DNA from: Oscillospiraceae bacterium
GTDB lineage: Bacteria; Bacillota_A; Clostridia; Oscillospirales; Oscillospiraceae
Reading direction: 5' to 3'
Length of the DNA stretch: 64,000 nucleotides
Assembly: GCA_017939025.1 (NCBI GenBank)
Contig: JAGBAI010000071.1
Location: forward strand, 8,388 to 72,387
In this document: piece by piece, positions 34,966 to 43,978 of the stretch
How positions within the stretch are numbered: position 1 is the stretch's first letter
Layout of the letters: every line of letters starts with the position of its first letter
Position numbers and translations under genes: made by a program
The notes under the pieces: model-generated
What the model was told of the DNA's origin: nothing
Databases searched by the model: none
Seen by the model: only the letters and a program-made list of their open reading frames with translations

Positions 34966-35951
34966 GCACACAGAAAATTTCCGTTGTGATCCCTGCTTAT
35001 AATGTGGCCCAGTGGATAAGCCGTTCCCTGGAAAGTCTGCTGGCCCAGACCCATCCGGATCTGGAGATCATTGTGGTGGACGATGGTTCTACAGACAATA
35101 CGGCCTCCGTTATGAAGGCCTATACAGAAGAATACCCAAATATTCGTTATATCCAAAAAGAAAATGGCGGTGTGACCTCAGCCCGTCTCCGGGGTGCGGC
35201 AGAAGCAACCGGTGATTGGGTGGCTTTTATGGATGGCGACGACTATGTGGAGCCCCAGATGTATGCCCGGCTGCTGGAGATCGCGCTGGAACATGACGCG
35301 GATATTGCACACTGCGGCCATCAGATCCATTTCCCGGGTGAGCGCATCGAATTTGTCCACAATACCGGCGTATTTCGTCACCAGGATCGCCGGATGGGGC
35401 TGCGGGATCTGCTGGACAATAATGAGGTCAGTCTCAGCCTGTGTACCAAGCTCTACCGGCGGCATCTGTTTGAAGGTGTGGAATGTTGGATGGATACCAG
35501 CATTAAGTATAACGAAGATTTGATGATGAACTATTATCTCTTCGGAAAGGCAAGAAGTGCCATCTTTGAAGGCGTATGCCCTTACCACTACATCCTCCGT
35601 CCGGGTTCTGCCTCCTATAGTGAGCAGACGGAGAAATATTTCTTTGACCCCATCCGGGTTCGTCAGATCCTGTTGGAGAGATGCGGTGAAGAAATGCGCG
35701 ACGATGTGCGCCAGTCACTGATGCGGAATATGTTGTTTAATTATGCGGTGCTGGATGTCCGGAAGGATCGGAAACAGTATGCCCATTATCGGAAACGGGT
35801 TCGAAAATTATTGCTGGAACAAAAGCCTTATTGCCATCTGCTGTCACTGCGGAACCGGATTCTGGTAAATCTGGTATATTATGCACCCTGGTTGTTCCAC
35901 ATTGCCTATGGGCTGTATGTGAAGCTGTTCCAGAAGGAAGAACAGCACTGA
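34962..35951 (+). CDS. Glycosyltransferase family 2
   Basis: A 329-residue GT-A enzyme: ISVVIPAYNVAQWISRSLES, VVDDGSTDNTASV and the metal motif AFMDGDDYVEPQ. A short hydrophobic C-terminal stretch (LVYYAPWLFHIAYGLYV) may attach it to the membrane. Overlaps the previous gene by 4 bases with AAAGGAG upstream. Specificity unknown. Confidence 0.87.
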   Translation: MSTQKISVVIPAYNVAQWISRSLESLLAQTHPDLEIIVVDDGSTDNTASVMKAYTEEYPNIRYIQKENGGVTSARLRGAAEATGDWVAFMDGDDYVEPQMYARLLEIALEHDADIAHCGHQIHFPGERIEFVHNTGVFRHQDRRMGLRDLLDNNEVSLSLCTKLYRRHLFEGVECWMDTSIKYNEDLMMNYYLFGKARSAIFEGVCPYHYILRPGSASYSEQTEKYFFDPIRVRQILLERCGEEMRDDVRQSLMRNMLFNYAVLDVRKDRKQYAHYRKRVRKLLLEQKPYCHLLSLRNRILVNLVYYAPWLFHIAYGLYVKLFQKEEQH

Positions 35952-35966
35952 TTGAAGGAGAACGCT

Positions 35967-36947
35967 ATGAACCAACTGCCTCTGCTCAGCATCATTGTCC
36001 CCGTATATAAGGTGGAAGCCTATCTGGACAAGTGTTTGGCGTCTCTGACGGCGCAGACTTATGGTAATTTGGAGATCCTGCTGGTGGAGGACGGTTCCCC
36101 TGACGGCAGCGGTGCCATTTGCGATGCCTGGGCAGAACGGGACAGCCGGATCAAAGTGATCCACCAGGAAAACCAGGGCGGTGGCGCGGCCCGGAATGCG
36201 GCACTGGAGATTGCCCGGGGCGAGCTGCTGGCTTTTGTGGACAGTGATGATTATGTCCACCCGGAACTGTATACGCATTTGTACAGCTTATTGCAGCAGG
36301 GGGCAGACATTGCCGAGTGTGGTTATGTGGATACATTTGACAATGAAGCGGTACTGGGCGGCGGCAGCCGGGAGCCTGTGTTTTACTCCCGGCAGGAGGC
36401 CATGGCTTTGCACATCCGGGATGAACATTTCCGGCAGATCATCTGGAACAAACTTTACCGGCGCCCCGTGGCGGAGGGAATCCGGTTCCCGGTGGGTACA
36501 AAAATTGACGATGAATATTTTACCTGGCAGCTCCTGGCGAAGGCGGAACGGCTGGTTTGTTCGGAGTTTGTAGGTTATGCCTACCGGCAGCAGCCAGACA
36601 GCATCATGCACGGCCGCTTCAGTGTAAAGCGTGTCCAGAGTCTGGATGCCAAGAAACAGCGCCTTGCCTATTTGAAAGAGCGCCTTCCCCAGCTGGAAAA
36701 CCTTGCTAAGGAAGATCTGGTTATGACATGCCTGTTTGTTATGCAGGAGAGTCTGCGGTCTCTGAAAGGGGAGGAATTGCGGGAGGCAAAGAATCTGATC
36801 CGGGAAACCATGGTACAGACGGAAGGTCTGGTCATCGGCCCGGAGCAGAGCAGAATGCGGCAAATACTGCTGTGCCTGGCCCAGGGAAACCTCACAGTGG
36901 CGGCAAAACTGCTGAATTTTCTCATCAAGATCCATGTGCTGACATAA
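35967..36947 (+). CDS. Glycosyltransferase family 2
   Basis: A 326-residue GT-A enzyme: LLSIIVPVYKVEAYLDKCLA, VEDGSPDGSGAICDAWA and AFVDSDDYVHPE. The QENQGGGAARNAALE segment is the typical GT2 helix after the nucleotide site. The ATG at 35967 has AAGGAG 6 bases upstream; TTG at 35952 would place the box inside the gene. It starts 15 bases after the preceding GT2. Specificity unknown. Confidence 0.87.
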   Translation: MNQLPLLSIIVPVYKVEAYLDKCLASLTAQTYGNLEILLVEDGSPDGSGAICDAWAERDSRIKVIHQENQGGGAARNAALEIARGELLAFVDSDDYVHPELYTHLYSLLQQGADIAECGYVDTFDNEAVLGGGSREPVFYSRQEAMALHIRDEHFRQIIWNKLYRRPVAEGIRFPVGTKIDDEYFTWQLLAKAERLVCSEFVGYAYRQQPDSIMHGRFSVKRVQSLDAKKQRLAYLKERLPQLENLAKEDLVMTCLFVMQESLRSLKGEELREAKNLIRETMVQTEGLVIGPEQSRMRQILLCLAQGNLTVAAKLLNFLIKIHVLT

Positions 36948-36956
36948 GGAGAGAAC

Positions 36957-37835
36957 ATGAATATAACGGTTTTTACCCCAACGTATAACCGAGGCTATAT
37001 TATTGAAAATCTTTACCGGTCTTTACAGCGCCAGAGCTGCATGGACTTTGAGTGGCTGGTTGTGGATGATGGTTCTTCTGACGACACCGAGGCCCTCTTT
37101 GCAAAATGGACAGCGGAAGGCAACCCTTTTCCCATCCGCTACTATAAAAAAGAAAACGGTGGAAAATGCCGGGCGATTAATTTCGGATTGGAAAAAGCGG
37201 AAGGCAGACTGTTCTTCAATGTGGATTCTGACGACTATCTGACCGAGGATGCCATTGAAAAGATCCTTTTATGGGAATCAGAGTTGCCGAAGGATCAGAA
37301 ATACTGCGCTGTGGCCGGAAATCTGGGTACGGCACCGGGAGTTACCCCCAATACGCCTCTGCCCGGGGCGTTCTTTGACGGAAATGCCTTCGATCGCTAC
37401 GGATGTGTGGATGGTGAACGGGCCATTGCCTTTTATACGGACATCCACCGTCAATATCTCTATCCGGATTGCCCCGGTGAAAAATTCATGACCGAAGCGG
37501 TTACCTGGAACCGGATGGCCGCGGATGGGTACCGGATCCGATATTACAATGATATTATCTGGATTTATGAATACAAGGAAGATGGTCTGACCAATGCAGG
37601 TTACCGGCTGTTTTTGGAAAATCCCCAGGGAACGGGTATTTTCTTCCGGGAAAAGGCAAAATTCCTTCATTATTCCCCAATGGCAATTCTGGGAATGTGG
37701 TATGGCTTTGCTACCGATGCCAGAACACGCTGTACCAGGGATCAGATCGCACAGTTTATCGCAATGCCCCGGTGGCTGGTGGATCCCATGCTGTGGCTCC
37801 ACAGTGCCGTACAAATTATAAAAAAGAAGAGGTAA
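36957..37835 (+). CDS. Glycosyltransferase family 2, distinct subgroup
   Basis: A 292-residue GT-A enzyme. It differs from its GT2 neighbours in starting ITVFTPTYNRGYIIENLYRS and in the segment KENGGKCRAINFGLEKA. The metal motif is in FNVDSDDYLTED. This pattern is shared with GT2 enzymes often found in capsule loci, and it is not one of the local duplicates. It ends directly before the ABC exporter genes. AAGGAGAG lies upstream. Confidence 0.86.
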   Translation: MNITVFTPTYNRGYIIENLYRSLQRQSCMDFEWLVVDDGSSDDTEALFAKWTAEGNPFPIRYYKKENGGKCRAINFGLEKAEGRLFFNVDSDDYLTEDAIEKILLWESELPKDQKYCAVAGNLGTAPGVTPNTPLPGAFFDGNAFDRYGCVDGERAIAFYTDIHRQYLYPDCPGEKFMTEAVTWNRMAADGYRIRYYNDIIWIYEYKEDGLTNAGYRLFLENPQGTGIFFREKAKFLHYSPMAILGMWYGFATDARTRCTRDQIAQFIAMPRWLVDPMLWLHSAVQIIKKKR

Positions 37836-37839
37836 TCCT

Positions 37840-38694
37840 ATGGCAGAAAATACACCTACCTATCATACCCATATATCCGCCAAGCACCGCTGGCTGGATC
37901 TGAATTTAAAGGAAGTCTGGCGGTACCGGGATCTGATTTTTCTGTTCACCAAGCGTAGCTTTGTGGTATCCTATAAGCAGACCATTCTGGGCCCTGCCTG
38001 GATCTTTCTGACCCCTTTGTTCAGCTCCATTGTCCAGGCCTTCGTCTTTGGCGGCATTGCCGGCATTGAGACAGATGGTATTCCCATGCTGCTGTTCTAT
38101 CTGACCAGCAATGCGATTTGGAACTTTTTCAATACCTGCCTGACCAACAACGCCAATACCTTTACAGCAAATGCGGATGTCTTTGGCAAGGTCTATTTCC
38201 CGAGATTGACCACGCCCATTTCCAATGTCTTTTCTTCCATCGTCCGCTTCGGTATCCAGATGCTCCTGGTGCTGATCTTTATGGTGTATTTCCTGATTAA
38301 GGGGCAGGTCAGTCCCAACTGGACTGCCTGGATCTTAATTCCGGTGGAACTGATTCATCTGGGTATTCTGGGTATGGGCTTCGGTATTATTATTTCCAGC
38401 ATGACCACCAAGTACCGTGATCTGACAGTTCTGGTGGGCTTCGGCATGTCCTTGTGGATGTATTTGACACCTATTGTGTATCCCATGTCCACGCTGACGG
38501 AGGGGTGGATGCGAACCATCCTGCTGTGCAATCCTGTGACCACCTCCGTTGAGCTGATCCGCTATGCGGTACTGGGAAAGGGAATGTTCCATCCGGGTTT
38601 CTATGGACTGTCCTGGGCTGTGACTCTGGCGGTGGCGGTGCTGGGTATTATGATCTTCAACAAGGTCGAGCGGACCTTTATGGATACGGTGTAA
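37840..38694 (+). CDS. wzm: Polysaccharide ABC exporter permease (Wzm/TagG family)
   Basis: A 284-residue integral membrane protein with about six helices and a cytoplasmic N-terminal segment. It contains FLFTKRSFVVSYKQTILGP, the conserved entry segment of ABC-2 type polysaccharide permeases, and the motif SMTTKYRDLTVLVGFG. With the ATPase gene that follows 13 bases later it forms the channel that moves a completed undecaprenyl-linked polymer across the membrane. AGAGGT precedes the ATG. Confidence 0.93.
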   Translation: MAENTPTYHTHISAKHRWLDLNLKEVWRYRDLIFLFTKRSFVVSYKQTILGPAWIFLTPLFSSIVQAFVFGGIAGIETDGIPMLLFYLTSNAIWNFFNTCLTNNANTFTANADVFGKVYFPRLTTPISNVFSSIVRFGIQMLLVLIFMVYFLIKGQVSPNWTAWILIPVELIHLGILGMGFGIIISSMTTKYRDLTVLVGFGMSLWMYLTPIVYPMSTLTEGWMRTILLCNPVTTSVELIRYAVLGKGMFHPGFYGLSWAVTLAVAVLGIMIFNKVERTFMDTV

Positions 38695-38707
38695 GGAGGG
38701 CGGAAGT

Positions 38708-40003
38708 ATGCAGAATCAGGATAACAGAGAAATTGCCATCCGCCTGTCCGGCGTGAAAAAGAAATATAAGCTGGGTCAGATCGGCGGAGGAACATTGACG
38801 GCAGACCTGCAGAGCTGGTGGGCCCGGATCCATGGCAGAGAAGATCCCAACTCTATCATCGGCACGGATCAGCGGCTGGTAGGCAAGACCTTCATGGCCC
38901 TGAACGGTATTGATCTGACGGTGTACAAAGGTGAGGCTCTGGGCATTATCGGCGGCAATGGTGCGGGTAAAAGCACCATGCTGAAGCTTCTGTGCCGGGT
39001 TACGGCACCCACCGAAGGTGAGATCGACCTCTATGGCCGTATTGCCTCTATGCTGGAAGTGGGCACCGGATTTAACGGCGAAATGACCGGCCGGGAAAAT
39101 GTCTATATGAACGGTGCAATCTTAGGCATGACTCGGGCGGAGATCGATGCCAAAATGGAGGATATCATTGAATTCTCTGAGGTTCGGGATTTCATCGATA
39201 CCCCTGTCAAGCGTTATTCCAGCGGTATGTTTGTCAAGCTGGCCTTCTCCGTGGCGGCCCATCTGGACAGTGAAATCATGATCATGGATGAAGTTTTGGC
39301 TGTGGGTGATATGGCTTTCCAGAAAAAATGTCTGGAGAAAATGCGCTCTGCCGCAAAAATGGATGGCAGAACCGTCCTGTATGTCAGCCATAATATGAAT
39401 ACCATCCGCACCCTCTGCGACCGTTGTATTGTTCTGGACAAGGGCAGGATCATTTTTGAGGGTGATGTGGATGAGGCTATCGAGCTCTATATGAGTGCTG
39501 CCCACAGTGAATGGTCGGAGGGGCAGACGGAATTCGATTTGAGAAATTGCAAGACCCGCTCGCCCTATACCAATGGAGATGTACAGATCACCTATCTGAA
39601 AATGATGGGTAAGGATCTTGCTATGTATAAATCCGGTGAGCATCTGAAGCTGAAGATCCGGGTGGCATCAAAGAGAGCGTATGAGGATCTTCATCTGCGC
39701 ATTGAGCTTCGATACAGCGATGACACGCCTGTGGGAACCATGCCTAATGTTTCTCTGGGCTCCATTGGCGCCGGAGAGGAGAAGGATTATCTGGTGGATT
39801 TCCTGCCGGAAGGTCTGACCAACGGCAAATACCGGGTGGATATGGTGCTGTTTGAAATAGACGATGTGGGTGAAAGCTATGATCAGGAACTGCTTCTGCC
39901 AGCCTGCTTCTTTGAGGTGCAGCAGAATGAAGACATCATTTGGAACCCCACTACCTGGGGCCATGTCCGGTTCCCGGATGCGGAAGTAACGCCTCTGAAC
40001 TGA
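38708..40003 (+). CDS. wzt: Polysaccharide ABC exporter ATPase with C-terminal glycan-binding domain (Wzt)
   Basis: A 431-residue protein. The ATPase domain (about 1-260) has Walker A GGNGAGKST, signature YSSGMFVKLAFS and Walker B IMIMDEVLAVGD, plus the GRIASMLEVGTGF segment typical of polysaccharide exporters. A C-terminal domain (about 290-431) is beta-rich and matches the Wzt carbohydrate-binding type that recognises the finished or capped chain. That domain suggests export is tied to a terminal modification, although no capping methyltransferase or kinase was seen. The ribosome binding site AAGGAGGG is strong. Confidence 0.93.
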   Translation: MQNQDNREIAIRLSGVKKKYKLGQIGGGTLTADLQSWWARIHGREDPNSIIGTDQRLVGKTFMALNGIDLTVYKGEALGIIGGNGAGKSTMLKLLCRVTAPTEGEIDLYGRIASMLEVGTGFNGEMTGRENVYMNGAILGMTRAEIDAKMEDIIEFSEVRDFIDTPVKRYSSGMFVKLAFSVAAHLDSEIMIMDEVLAVGDMAFQKKCLEKMRSAAKMDGRTVLYVSHNMNTIRTLCDRCIVLDKGRIIFEGDVDEAIELYMSAAHSEWSEGQTEFDLRNCKTRSPYTNGDVQITYLKMMGKDLAMYKSGEHLKLKIRVASKRAYEDLHLRIELRYSDDTPVGTMPNVSLGSIGAGEEKDYLVDFLPEGLTNGKYRVDMVLFEIDDVGESYDQELLLPACFFEVQQNEDIIWNPTTWGHVRFPDAEVTPLN

Positions 40004-40019
40004 AAAAGGAGTGAGACGG

Positions 40020-41159
40020 ATGAAGAAGGTAAAGGTCGTATTTGTGCACTATAAAATGGTGTGCGGCGGCGCTGAACAGGCATTGTATGATCTGATCAAT
40101 CTGATGGACAAGGAAAAATTTGACGTTTCTTTGTATCTGCAGTGTCCCGGCGGCGAATGGGACAGCCGGTTTTACGGAAAAGTTCCGGTTTACTACGATT
40201 TTTCCTGCCGAATTCCCACGAAGAATCCCGTTAAAAAGCTGGGCAACCTGGTTAAGAAGCACCGTATTGCTCAGGCTTACAAGAACGAGGGTGAGGGCTT
40301 GCTGGATGTGATCTTCCCGGAAGGCGTGGATATTGTGGTATCCAACTCTACCTGGGACTATGACCGGCTTCCTTTTGCAAAGAATACCCGAAATGTGAAA
40401 TATATCCATGGAGATCCCGGTACAGATCCGGTCTATAGGGAAGAGGCAGAGGACAAAAAAGACCTGCTGAAGCGATACCACCGGATTGTCTGTGTTTCCC
40501 GGGCAGCCTTGGAGCATTTCCACGAGATTAACAGCGTGCATAAGGGTGTGGAACTGCATTACAATCCCATTGACAGCGATCATGTCCGGGAGCTTGCCCA
40601 GCAGCCGGTTGATTTGCCTACAGATGTGCCTTTGATTTGTGCTGTGGGCCGGCTGTGCGAGGACAAGGGTTTTGTTCGGTTGCTGGTGATCCATAAACGT
40701 CTGCTGGACGAAGGGATTCGTCACAATCTGGTGATCGTAGGTGATGGCCCGGACCGGGATTTCCTGCGGCGGCTGGTGAATGCGCTGGGCGTTCAGGACA
40801 GTGTGATTCTGGCAGGTTATCAGTCCAATCCCTATCCATATATGAAGCAGAGCAAATTCGTGGTTTCTTCTTCCTTTATTGAAGGGCTTCCTGTGATTTC
40901 CATGGAGGCACTGAGCCTTGGTGTTCCCATGGTATCGGCGGTGCCTTCTATCGGGGAAGTCTTTGGCGACGAAATGTGCGGACTGATCACAGAAAATGAC
41001 AACGAAAGTCTGATGGAAGGCATCCGGCGGATGCTGACCGATAACGCGCTTTATGCCAAAGCAAAGGCCGGTGCTGAAAAACGCAGTGCCTTCTTTGACG
41101 GAAAGCGCATGGTTAAGGAAATCGAGGATATGTTCCTGGAGATGATGCAGGAAGAATAA
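40020..41159 (+). CDS. Glycosyltransferase family 4
   Basis: A 379-residue GT-B enzyme: VKVVFVHYKMVCGGAEQALY, ICAVGRLCEDKGFVRLL and E-x7-E in IEGLPVISMEALSLG. The first gene after the exporter. Start at the ATG 40020, 8 bases from AAGGAG; a GTG at 40011 overlaps that box. Specificity unknown. Confidence 0.87.
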   Translation: MKKVKVVFVHYKMVCGGAEQALYDLINLMDKEKFDVSLYLQCPGGEWDSRFYGKVPVYYDFSCRIPTKNPVKKLGNLVKKHRIAQAYKNEGEGLLDVIFPEGVDIVVSNSTWDYDRLPFAKNTRNVKYIHGDPGTDPVYREEAEDKKDLLKRYHRIVCVSRAALEHFHEINSVHKGVELHYNPIDSDHVRELAQQPVDLPTDVPLICAVGRLCEDKGFVRLLVIHKRLLDEGIRHNLVIVGDGPDRDFLRRLVNALGVQDSVILAGYQSNPYPYMKQSKFVVSSSFIEGLPVISMEALSLGVPMVSAVPSIGEVFGDEMCGLITENDNESLMEGIRRMLTDNALYAKAKAGAEKRSAFFDGKRMVKEIEDMFLEMMQEE

Positions 41160-41172
41160 TGGAGGAATCTCT

Positions 41173-42177
41173 ATGGCCCAGATCAGTGTGATCGTGGCGG
41201 TATACAAAATGCCCCAGTATCTGCCCCGCTGTATTGAAGGAATTCTGAATCAGACCTTCCAGGATCTGGAGCTGATCCTGGTGGATGATGGCAGCCCAGA
41301 CAATTGCGGACAGATCTGCGATGACTACGCGGCGAAGGACAACCGGGTGCGTGTGATCCACAAGCAAAATGCCGGTGTCTGCGCGGCCCGGAATACGGGC
41401 TTGGACTGGGTCTATGAAAACAGCGACAGCGGCTGGATCTTCTTCCATGACAATGATGACTGGATCCATCCCCAGACGCTGGAACGGCTGCACCGTGCGG
41501 CGGTGGAACTGGATTCCGGTATTGGTATCTGTGGATACCAGCAGACCACAGGTGAGGATCCTGTGATCCTTCCGGAGACACTGGCCCCAGTTGCCTGGAC
41601 ACCCAAGGAATTCTATATGGAGCATTTTGTCAATGCTACCGTTTGCTGGGGAAAACTTTACCGCCGGGATATTTTCGAAGGAAAGCGCTATCCGGAAGGA
41701 AAGTATATTGAAGATGAATTTCTGACCTACAAGCTGCTTTTTGCCAATAAAACACTGGCTGTGATCCCGGCACCGCTGTATGCGTATTTTATCAACACTG
41801 CGGGAATTTCCAAAAAGGCCTGGGTTCCCAAGCGTCTGGACGCCTGGGAGGCTTATGAGCAGCAGATCGCCTATTTTGAAAAAATGGGGGATTGTGAATT
41901 GGTTCAGTTCCGGATTCGGGCGTATTATGAGCGGATTCTGGAATATCTGGAGGCGGCCAAAACGGCTCCCAATGCGGCAGAGCTGACGAAAGAGATCCGC
42001 TTCATGGAAAAACGCAGCCGGGAATTCATTCCCCGGGCCTGGAAGGCCGGGTGTATTGATTTTTATGTTGATTATGAGGCGCTTTACAGCAGCTATCCGG
42101 TATGGACAAAGCTGTACCGGCTATATCTGGAGCATTGGAAATATGCCGGGTGGCGCAAGCGCTGGAGAAAGCATTAA
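41173..42177 (+). CDS. Glycosyltransferase family 2 (local paralogue group)
   Basis: A 334-residue GT-A enzyme: ISVIVAVYKMPQYLPRCIEG, LILVDDGSPDNCGQICDDYA and HDNDDWIHPQ at the metal site. The second Asp of the usual V-D-S-D-D is kept but Ser is replaced by Asn. It aligns along its length with the GT2 genes at 42193 and 43979 and appears to derive from a common ancestor with them. Strong TGGAGGA box. Specificity unknown. Confidence 0.87.
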   Translation: MAQISVIVAVYKMPQYLPRCIEGILNQTFQDLELILVDDGSPDNCGQICDDYAAKDNRVRVIHKQNAGVCAARNTGLDWVYENSDSGWIFFHDNDDWIHPQTLERLHRAAVELDSGIGICGYQQTTGEDPVILPETLAPVAWTPKEFYMEHFVNATVCWGKLYRRDIFEGKRYPEGKYIEDEFLTYKLLFANKTLAVIPAPLYAYFINTAGISKKAWVPKRLDAWEAYEQQIAYFEKMGDCELVQFRIRAYYERILEYLEAAKTAPNAAELTKEIRFMEKRSREFIPRAWKAGCIDFYVDYEALYSSYPVWTKLYRLYLEHWKYAGWRKRWRKH

Positions 42178-42192
42178 GGGGAGGGAAATGCC

Positions 42193-43191
42193 GTGGCAAT
42201 GATCAGTGTGATCGTTCCGGTTTATAAGGCGGAACGGTTTCTGGCAGAATGTATTGAAAGCATTTTGGCCCAGACCTTTTCTGATTTTGAACTGATCCTT
42301 GTGGACGACGGCAGCCCGGATAATTGTGCCGCCATCTGTCAGGAATATCTTCAGAAAGATCCCCGGATTTGTTTCCTGCAGCAGGAGAATCAGGGGCAGG
42401 CGGCGGCCCGGAACCATGCCATGACCATTGCCCGGGGACAGTGGATCAGCTTTGTGGACAGTGATGATGTGATCCATCCGCAGTATTTGGAGCTGCTTTA
42501 CAACGGGGCTATGGAAATGGGAGTACCCATCAGTATGTGTCGGTTTGTGGAGGGAAGTACCATGCCGGTGGATTTCTTCCGGGCACGGGAACCGGAATTT
42601 CAAAAGCTGTCTATGGCAGAAGATGCTTTGGTGCAGCTGTATGACCGGGAAGAATATCCCGGTTGGGTAGCTTGTACCAAGCTCGTGCGCCGGGAAATCG
42701 TGGAGGGATATCCCTTTACGGAAGGCCGTGTATTTGAAGACAATGAAGCGGTCAGCCGGTGGATTTGCCAGGCGGGGTCACTGGCGTCCACGCAGCAGCA
42801 GCTGTATTATTACAGAACCAATGATAGCAGTACCACGAAGAGCAGCTTCAGTTTAAAAAAGCTGGATTACCTCTGGGCACTGGAAAGCATTACCGGCTTT
42901 TATGGATCCATTGGCTACTGCAAAATGCAGAGCCGTTTTGCAGACCGTTATGCCGACGCTGCGGCGGAAAGCTGTTACGGTGTTCGCAGTGACCTGCGTC
43001 GTCCGGAGCTGGCGAAGCAGATTTACGTCGATACCCGCCAGTATTTCCGGAGAAATAAGCTGAAAATGAATCAGCAGCAATTTGAAAAGCTGCTGGATGC
43101 TGCCCATCCGGAGTGGATGCGCTATTATTGGCCTTTGGCGGGAATTCTGCGCAGAGTGCGCAGGCTTACAGGACAAGGAGGTCAGCCATGA
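42193..43191 (+). CDS. Glycosyltransferase family 2 (local paralogue group)
   Basis: A 332-residue GT-A enzyme: ISVIVPVYKAERFLAECIES, LILVDDGSPDNCAAICQEYL and SFVDSDDVIHPQ. The first half is nearly the same as in the 41173 gene, while the C-terminal half differs, the part expected to set acceptor choice. GTG start after GGGGAGGG; an ATG two codons later is a possible alternative. The stop overlaps the next gene's start by 4 bases. Confidence 0.86.
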   Translation: MAMISVIVPVYKAERFLAECIESILAQTFSDFELILVDDGSPDNCAAICQEYLQKDPRICFLQQENQGQAAARNHAMTIARGQWISFVDSDDVIHPQYLELLYNGAMEMGVPISMCRFVEGSTMPVDFFRAREPEFQKLSMAEDALVQLYDREEYPGWVACTKLVRREIVEGYPFTEGRVFEDNEAVSRWICQAGSLASTQQQLYYYRTNDSSTTKSSFSLKKLDYLWALESITGFYGSIGYCKMQSRFADRYADAAAESCYGVRSDLRRPELAKQIYVDTRQYFRRNKLKMNQQQFEKLLDAAHPEWMRYYWPLAGILRRVRRLTGQGGQP

Positions 43192-43958
43192 GTATTCCGA
43201 AGATTATCCATTATTGCTGGTTCGGCGGCAAGCCGAAACCTCCTCTGGCAGAAAAATGTATTGCAAGTTGGAAAAAATACTGCCCGGATTATGAAATCAT
43301 GGAATGGAACGAGGGGAACTTTGACCTTTCCACGGCTCCCGTGTATGTACACCAGGCTTATGAGGCGGGCCGCTGGGCCTTTGTGACCGACTATGTGCGG
43401 CTGCGGGCGCTGACAGAATTTGGTGGCGTGTATATGGATACGGATGTGGAAGTGGTGAAACCTCTGGATCCTTATTTAAAGCACGAGGCATTTGCCGGTT
43501 TTGAAAGTATTGACCGGGTGCAGACGGGGCTGCTGGCCTGCCAGCCGGGATTTTCGCTATTTCTGGCGTTCCTTGCCCATTATGATACAGCACAATTCCT
43601 GCTGCCCGACGGCACCGAAGATATCACCACCAATGTGGAGATTCTGAGTCGCCTTTGCAGGGAACGGGGACTCCAGATGAATGACCAATACCAGGTGATT
43701 GATGGTCTGGCGGTATATCCCAGAGAATATTTCTGCCCTGTGGATTATGATACGGAAAAGCTGAAACGTACCCGGAAGACCGTGGTGATCCACTGGTTTG
43801 CTGCCAGCTGGCACACAGAAGCGGAGCGGGAATTCCTGCGGAAGGAAAAGGAACGGCTTCGTTATGAACAGCGCAGTAATCTGCGTGTCCGCATAGGTAC
43901 AGCCATCCTTGGTGAAAAGGGTTATGAAAGAGTCAAAGCGCTGCTGAAACGGCAGTAA
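43188..43958 (+). CDS. Glycosyltransferase family 32-like (DXD sugar-binding)
   Basis: A 256-residue protein of the capsular polysaccharide synthesis/GT32 group: IPKIIHYCWFGGKPKPPLAE at the N-terminus, VTDYVRLRALTEFGG and the catalytic D-x-D in VYMDTDVEVV. Such enzymes transfer hexoses, often mannose or galactose, in capsule loci. AAGGAGG precedes the ATG at 43188; an in-frame ATG 75 bases earlier lies within the previous gene. It interrupts the GT2 paralogue series. Confidence 0.88.
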   Translation: MSIPKIIHYCWFGGKPKPPLAEKCIASWKKYCPDYEIMEWNEGNFDLSTAPVYVHQAYEAGRWAFVTDYVRLRALTEFGGVYMDTDVEVVKPLDPYLKHEAFAGFESIDRVQTGLLACQPGFSLFLAFLAHYDTAQFLLPDGTEDITTNVEILSRLCRERGLQMNDQYQVIDGLAVYPREYFCPVDYDTEKLKRTRKTVVIHWFAASWHTEAEREFLRKEKERLRYEQRSNLRVRIGTAILGEKGYERVKALLKRQ

Positions 43959-43978
43959 GGACACACAGGAGGGGTAAA

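Noticed and set aside
36957..37835. The GT2 at 36957 as one more member of the local duplicate group
   Set aside because: Its N-terminal and central motifs differ clearly (FTPTYNRG, KCRAINFG), so it is a separate subgroup.
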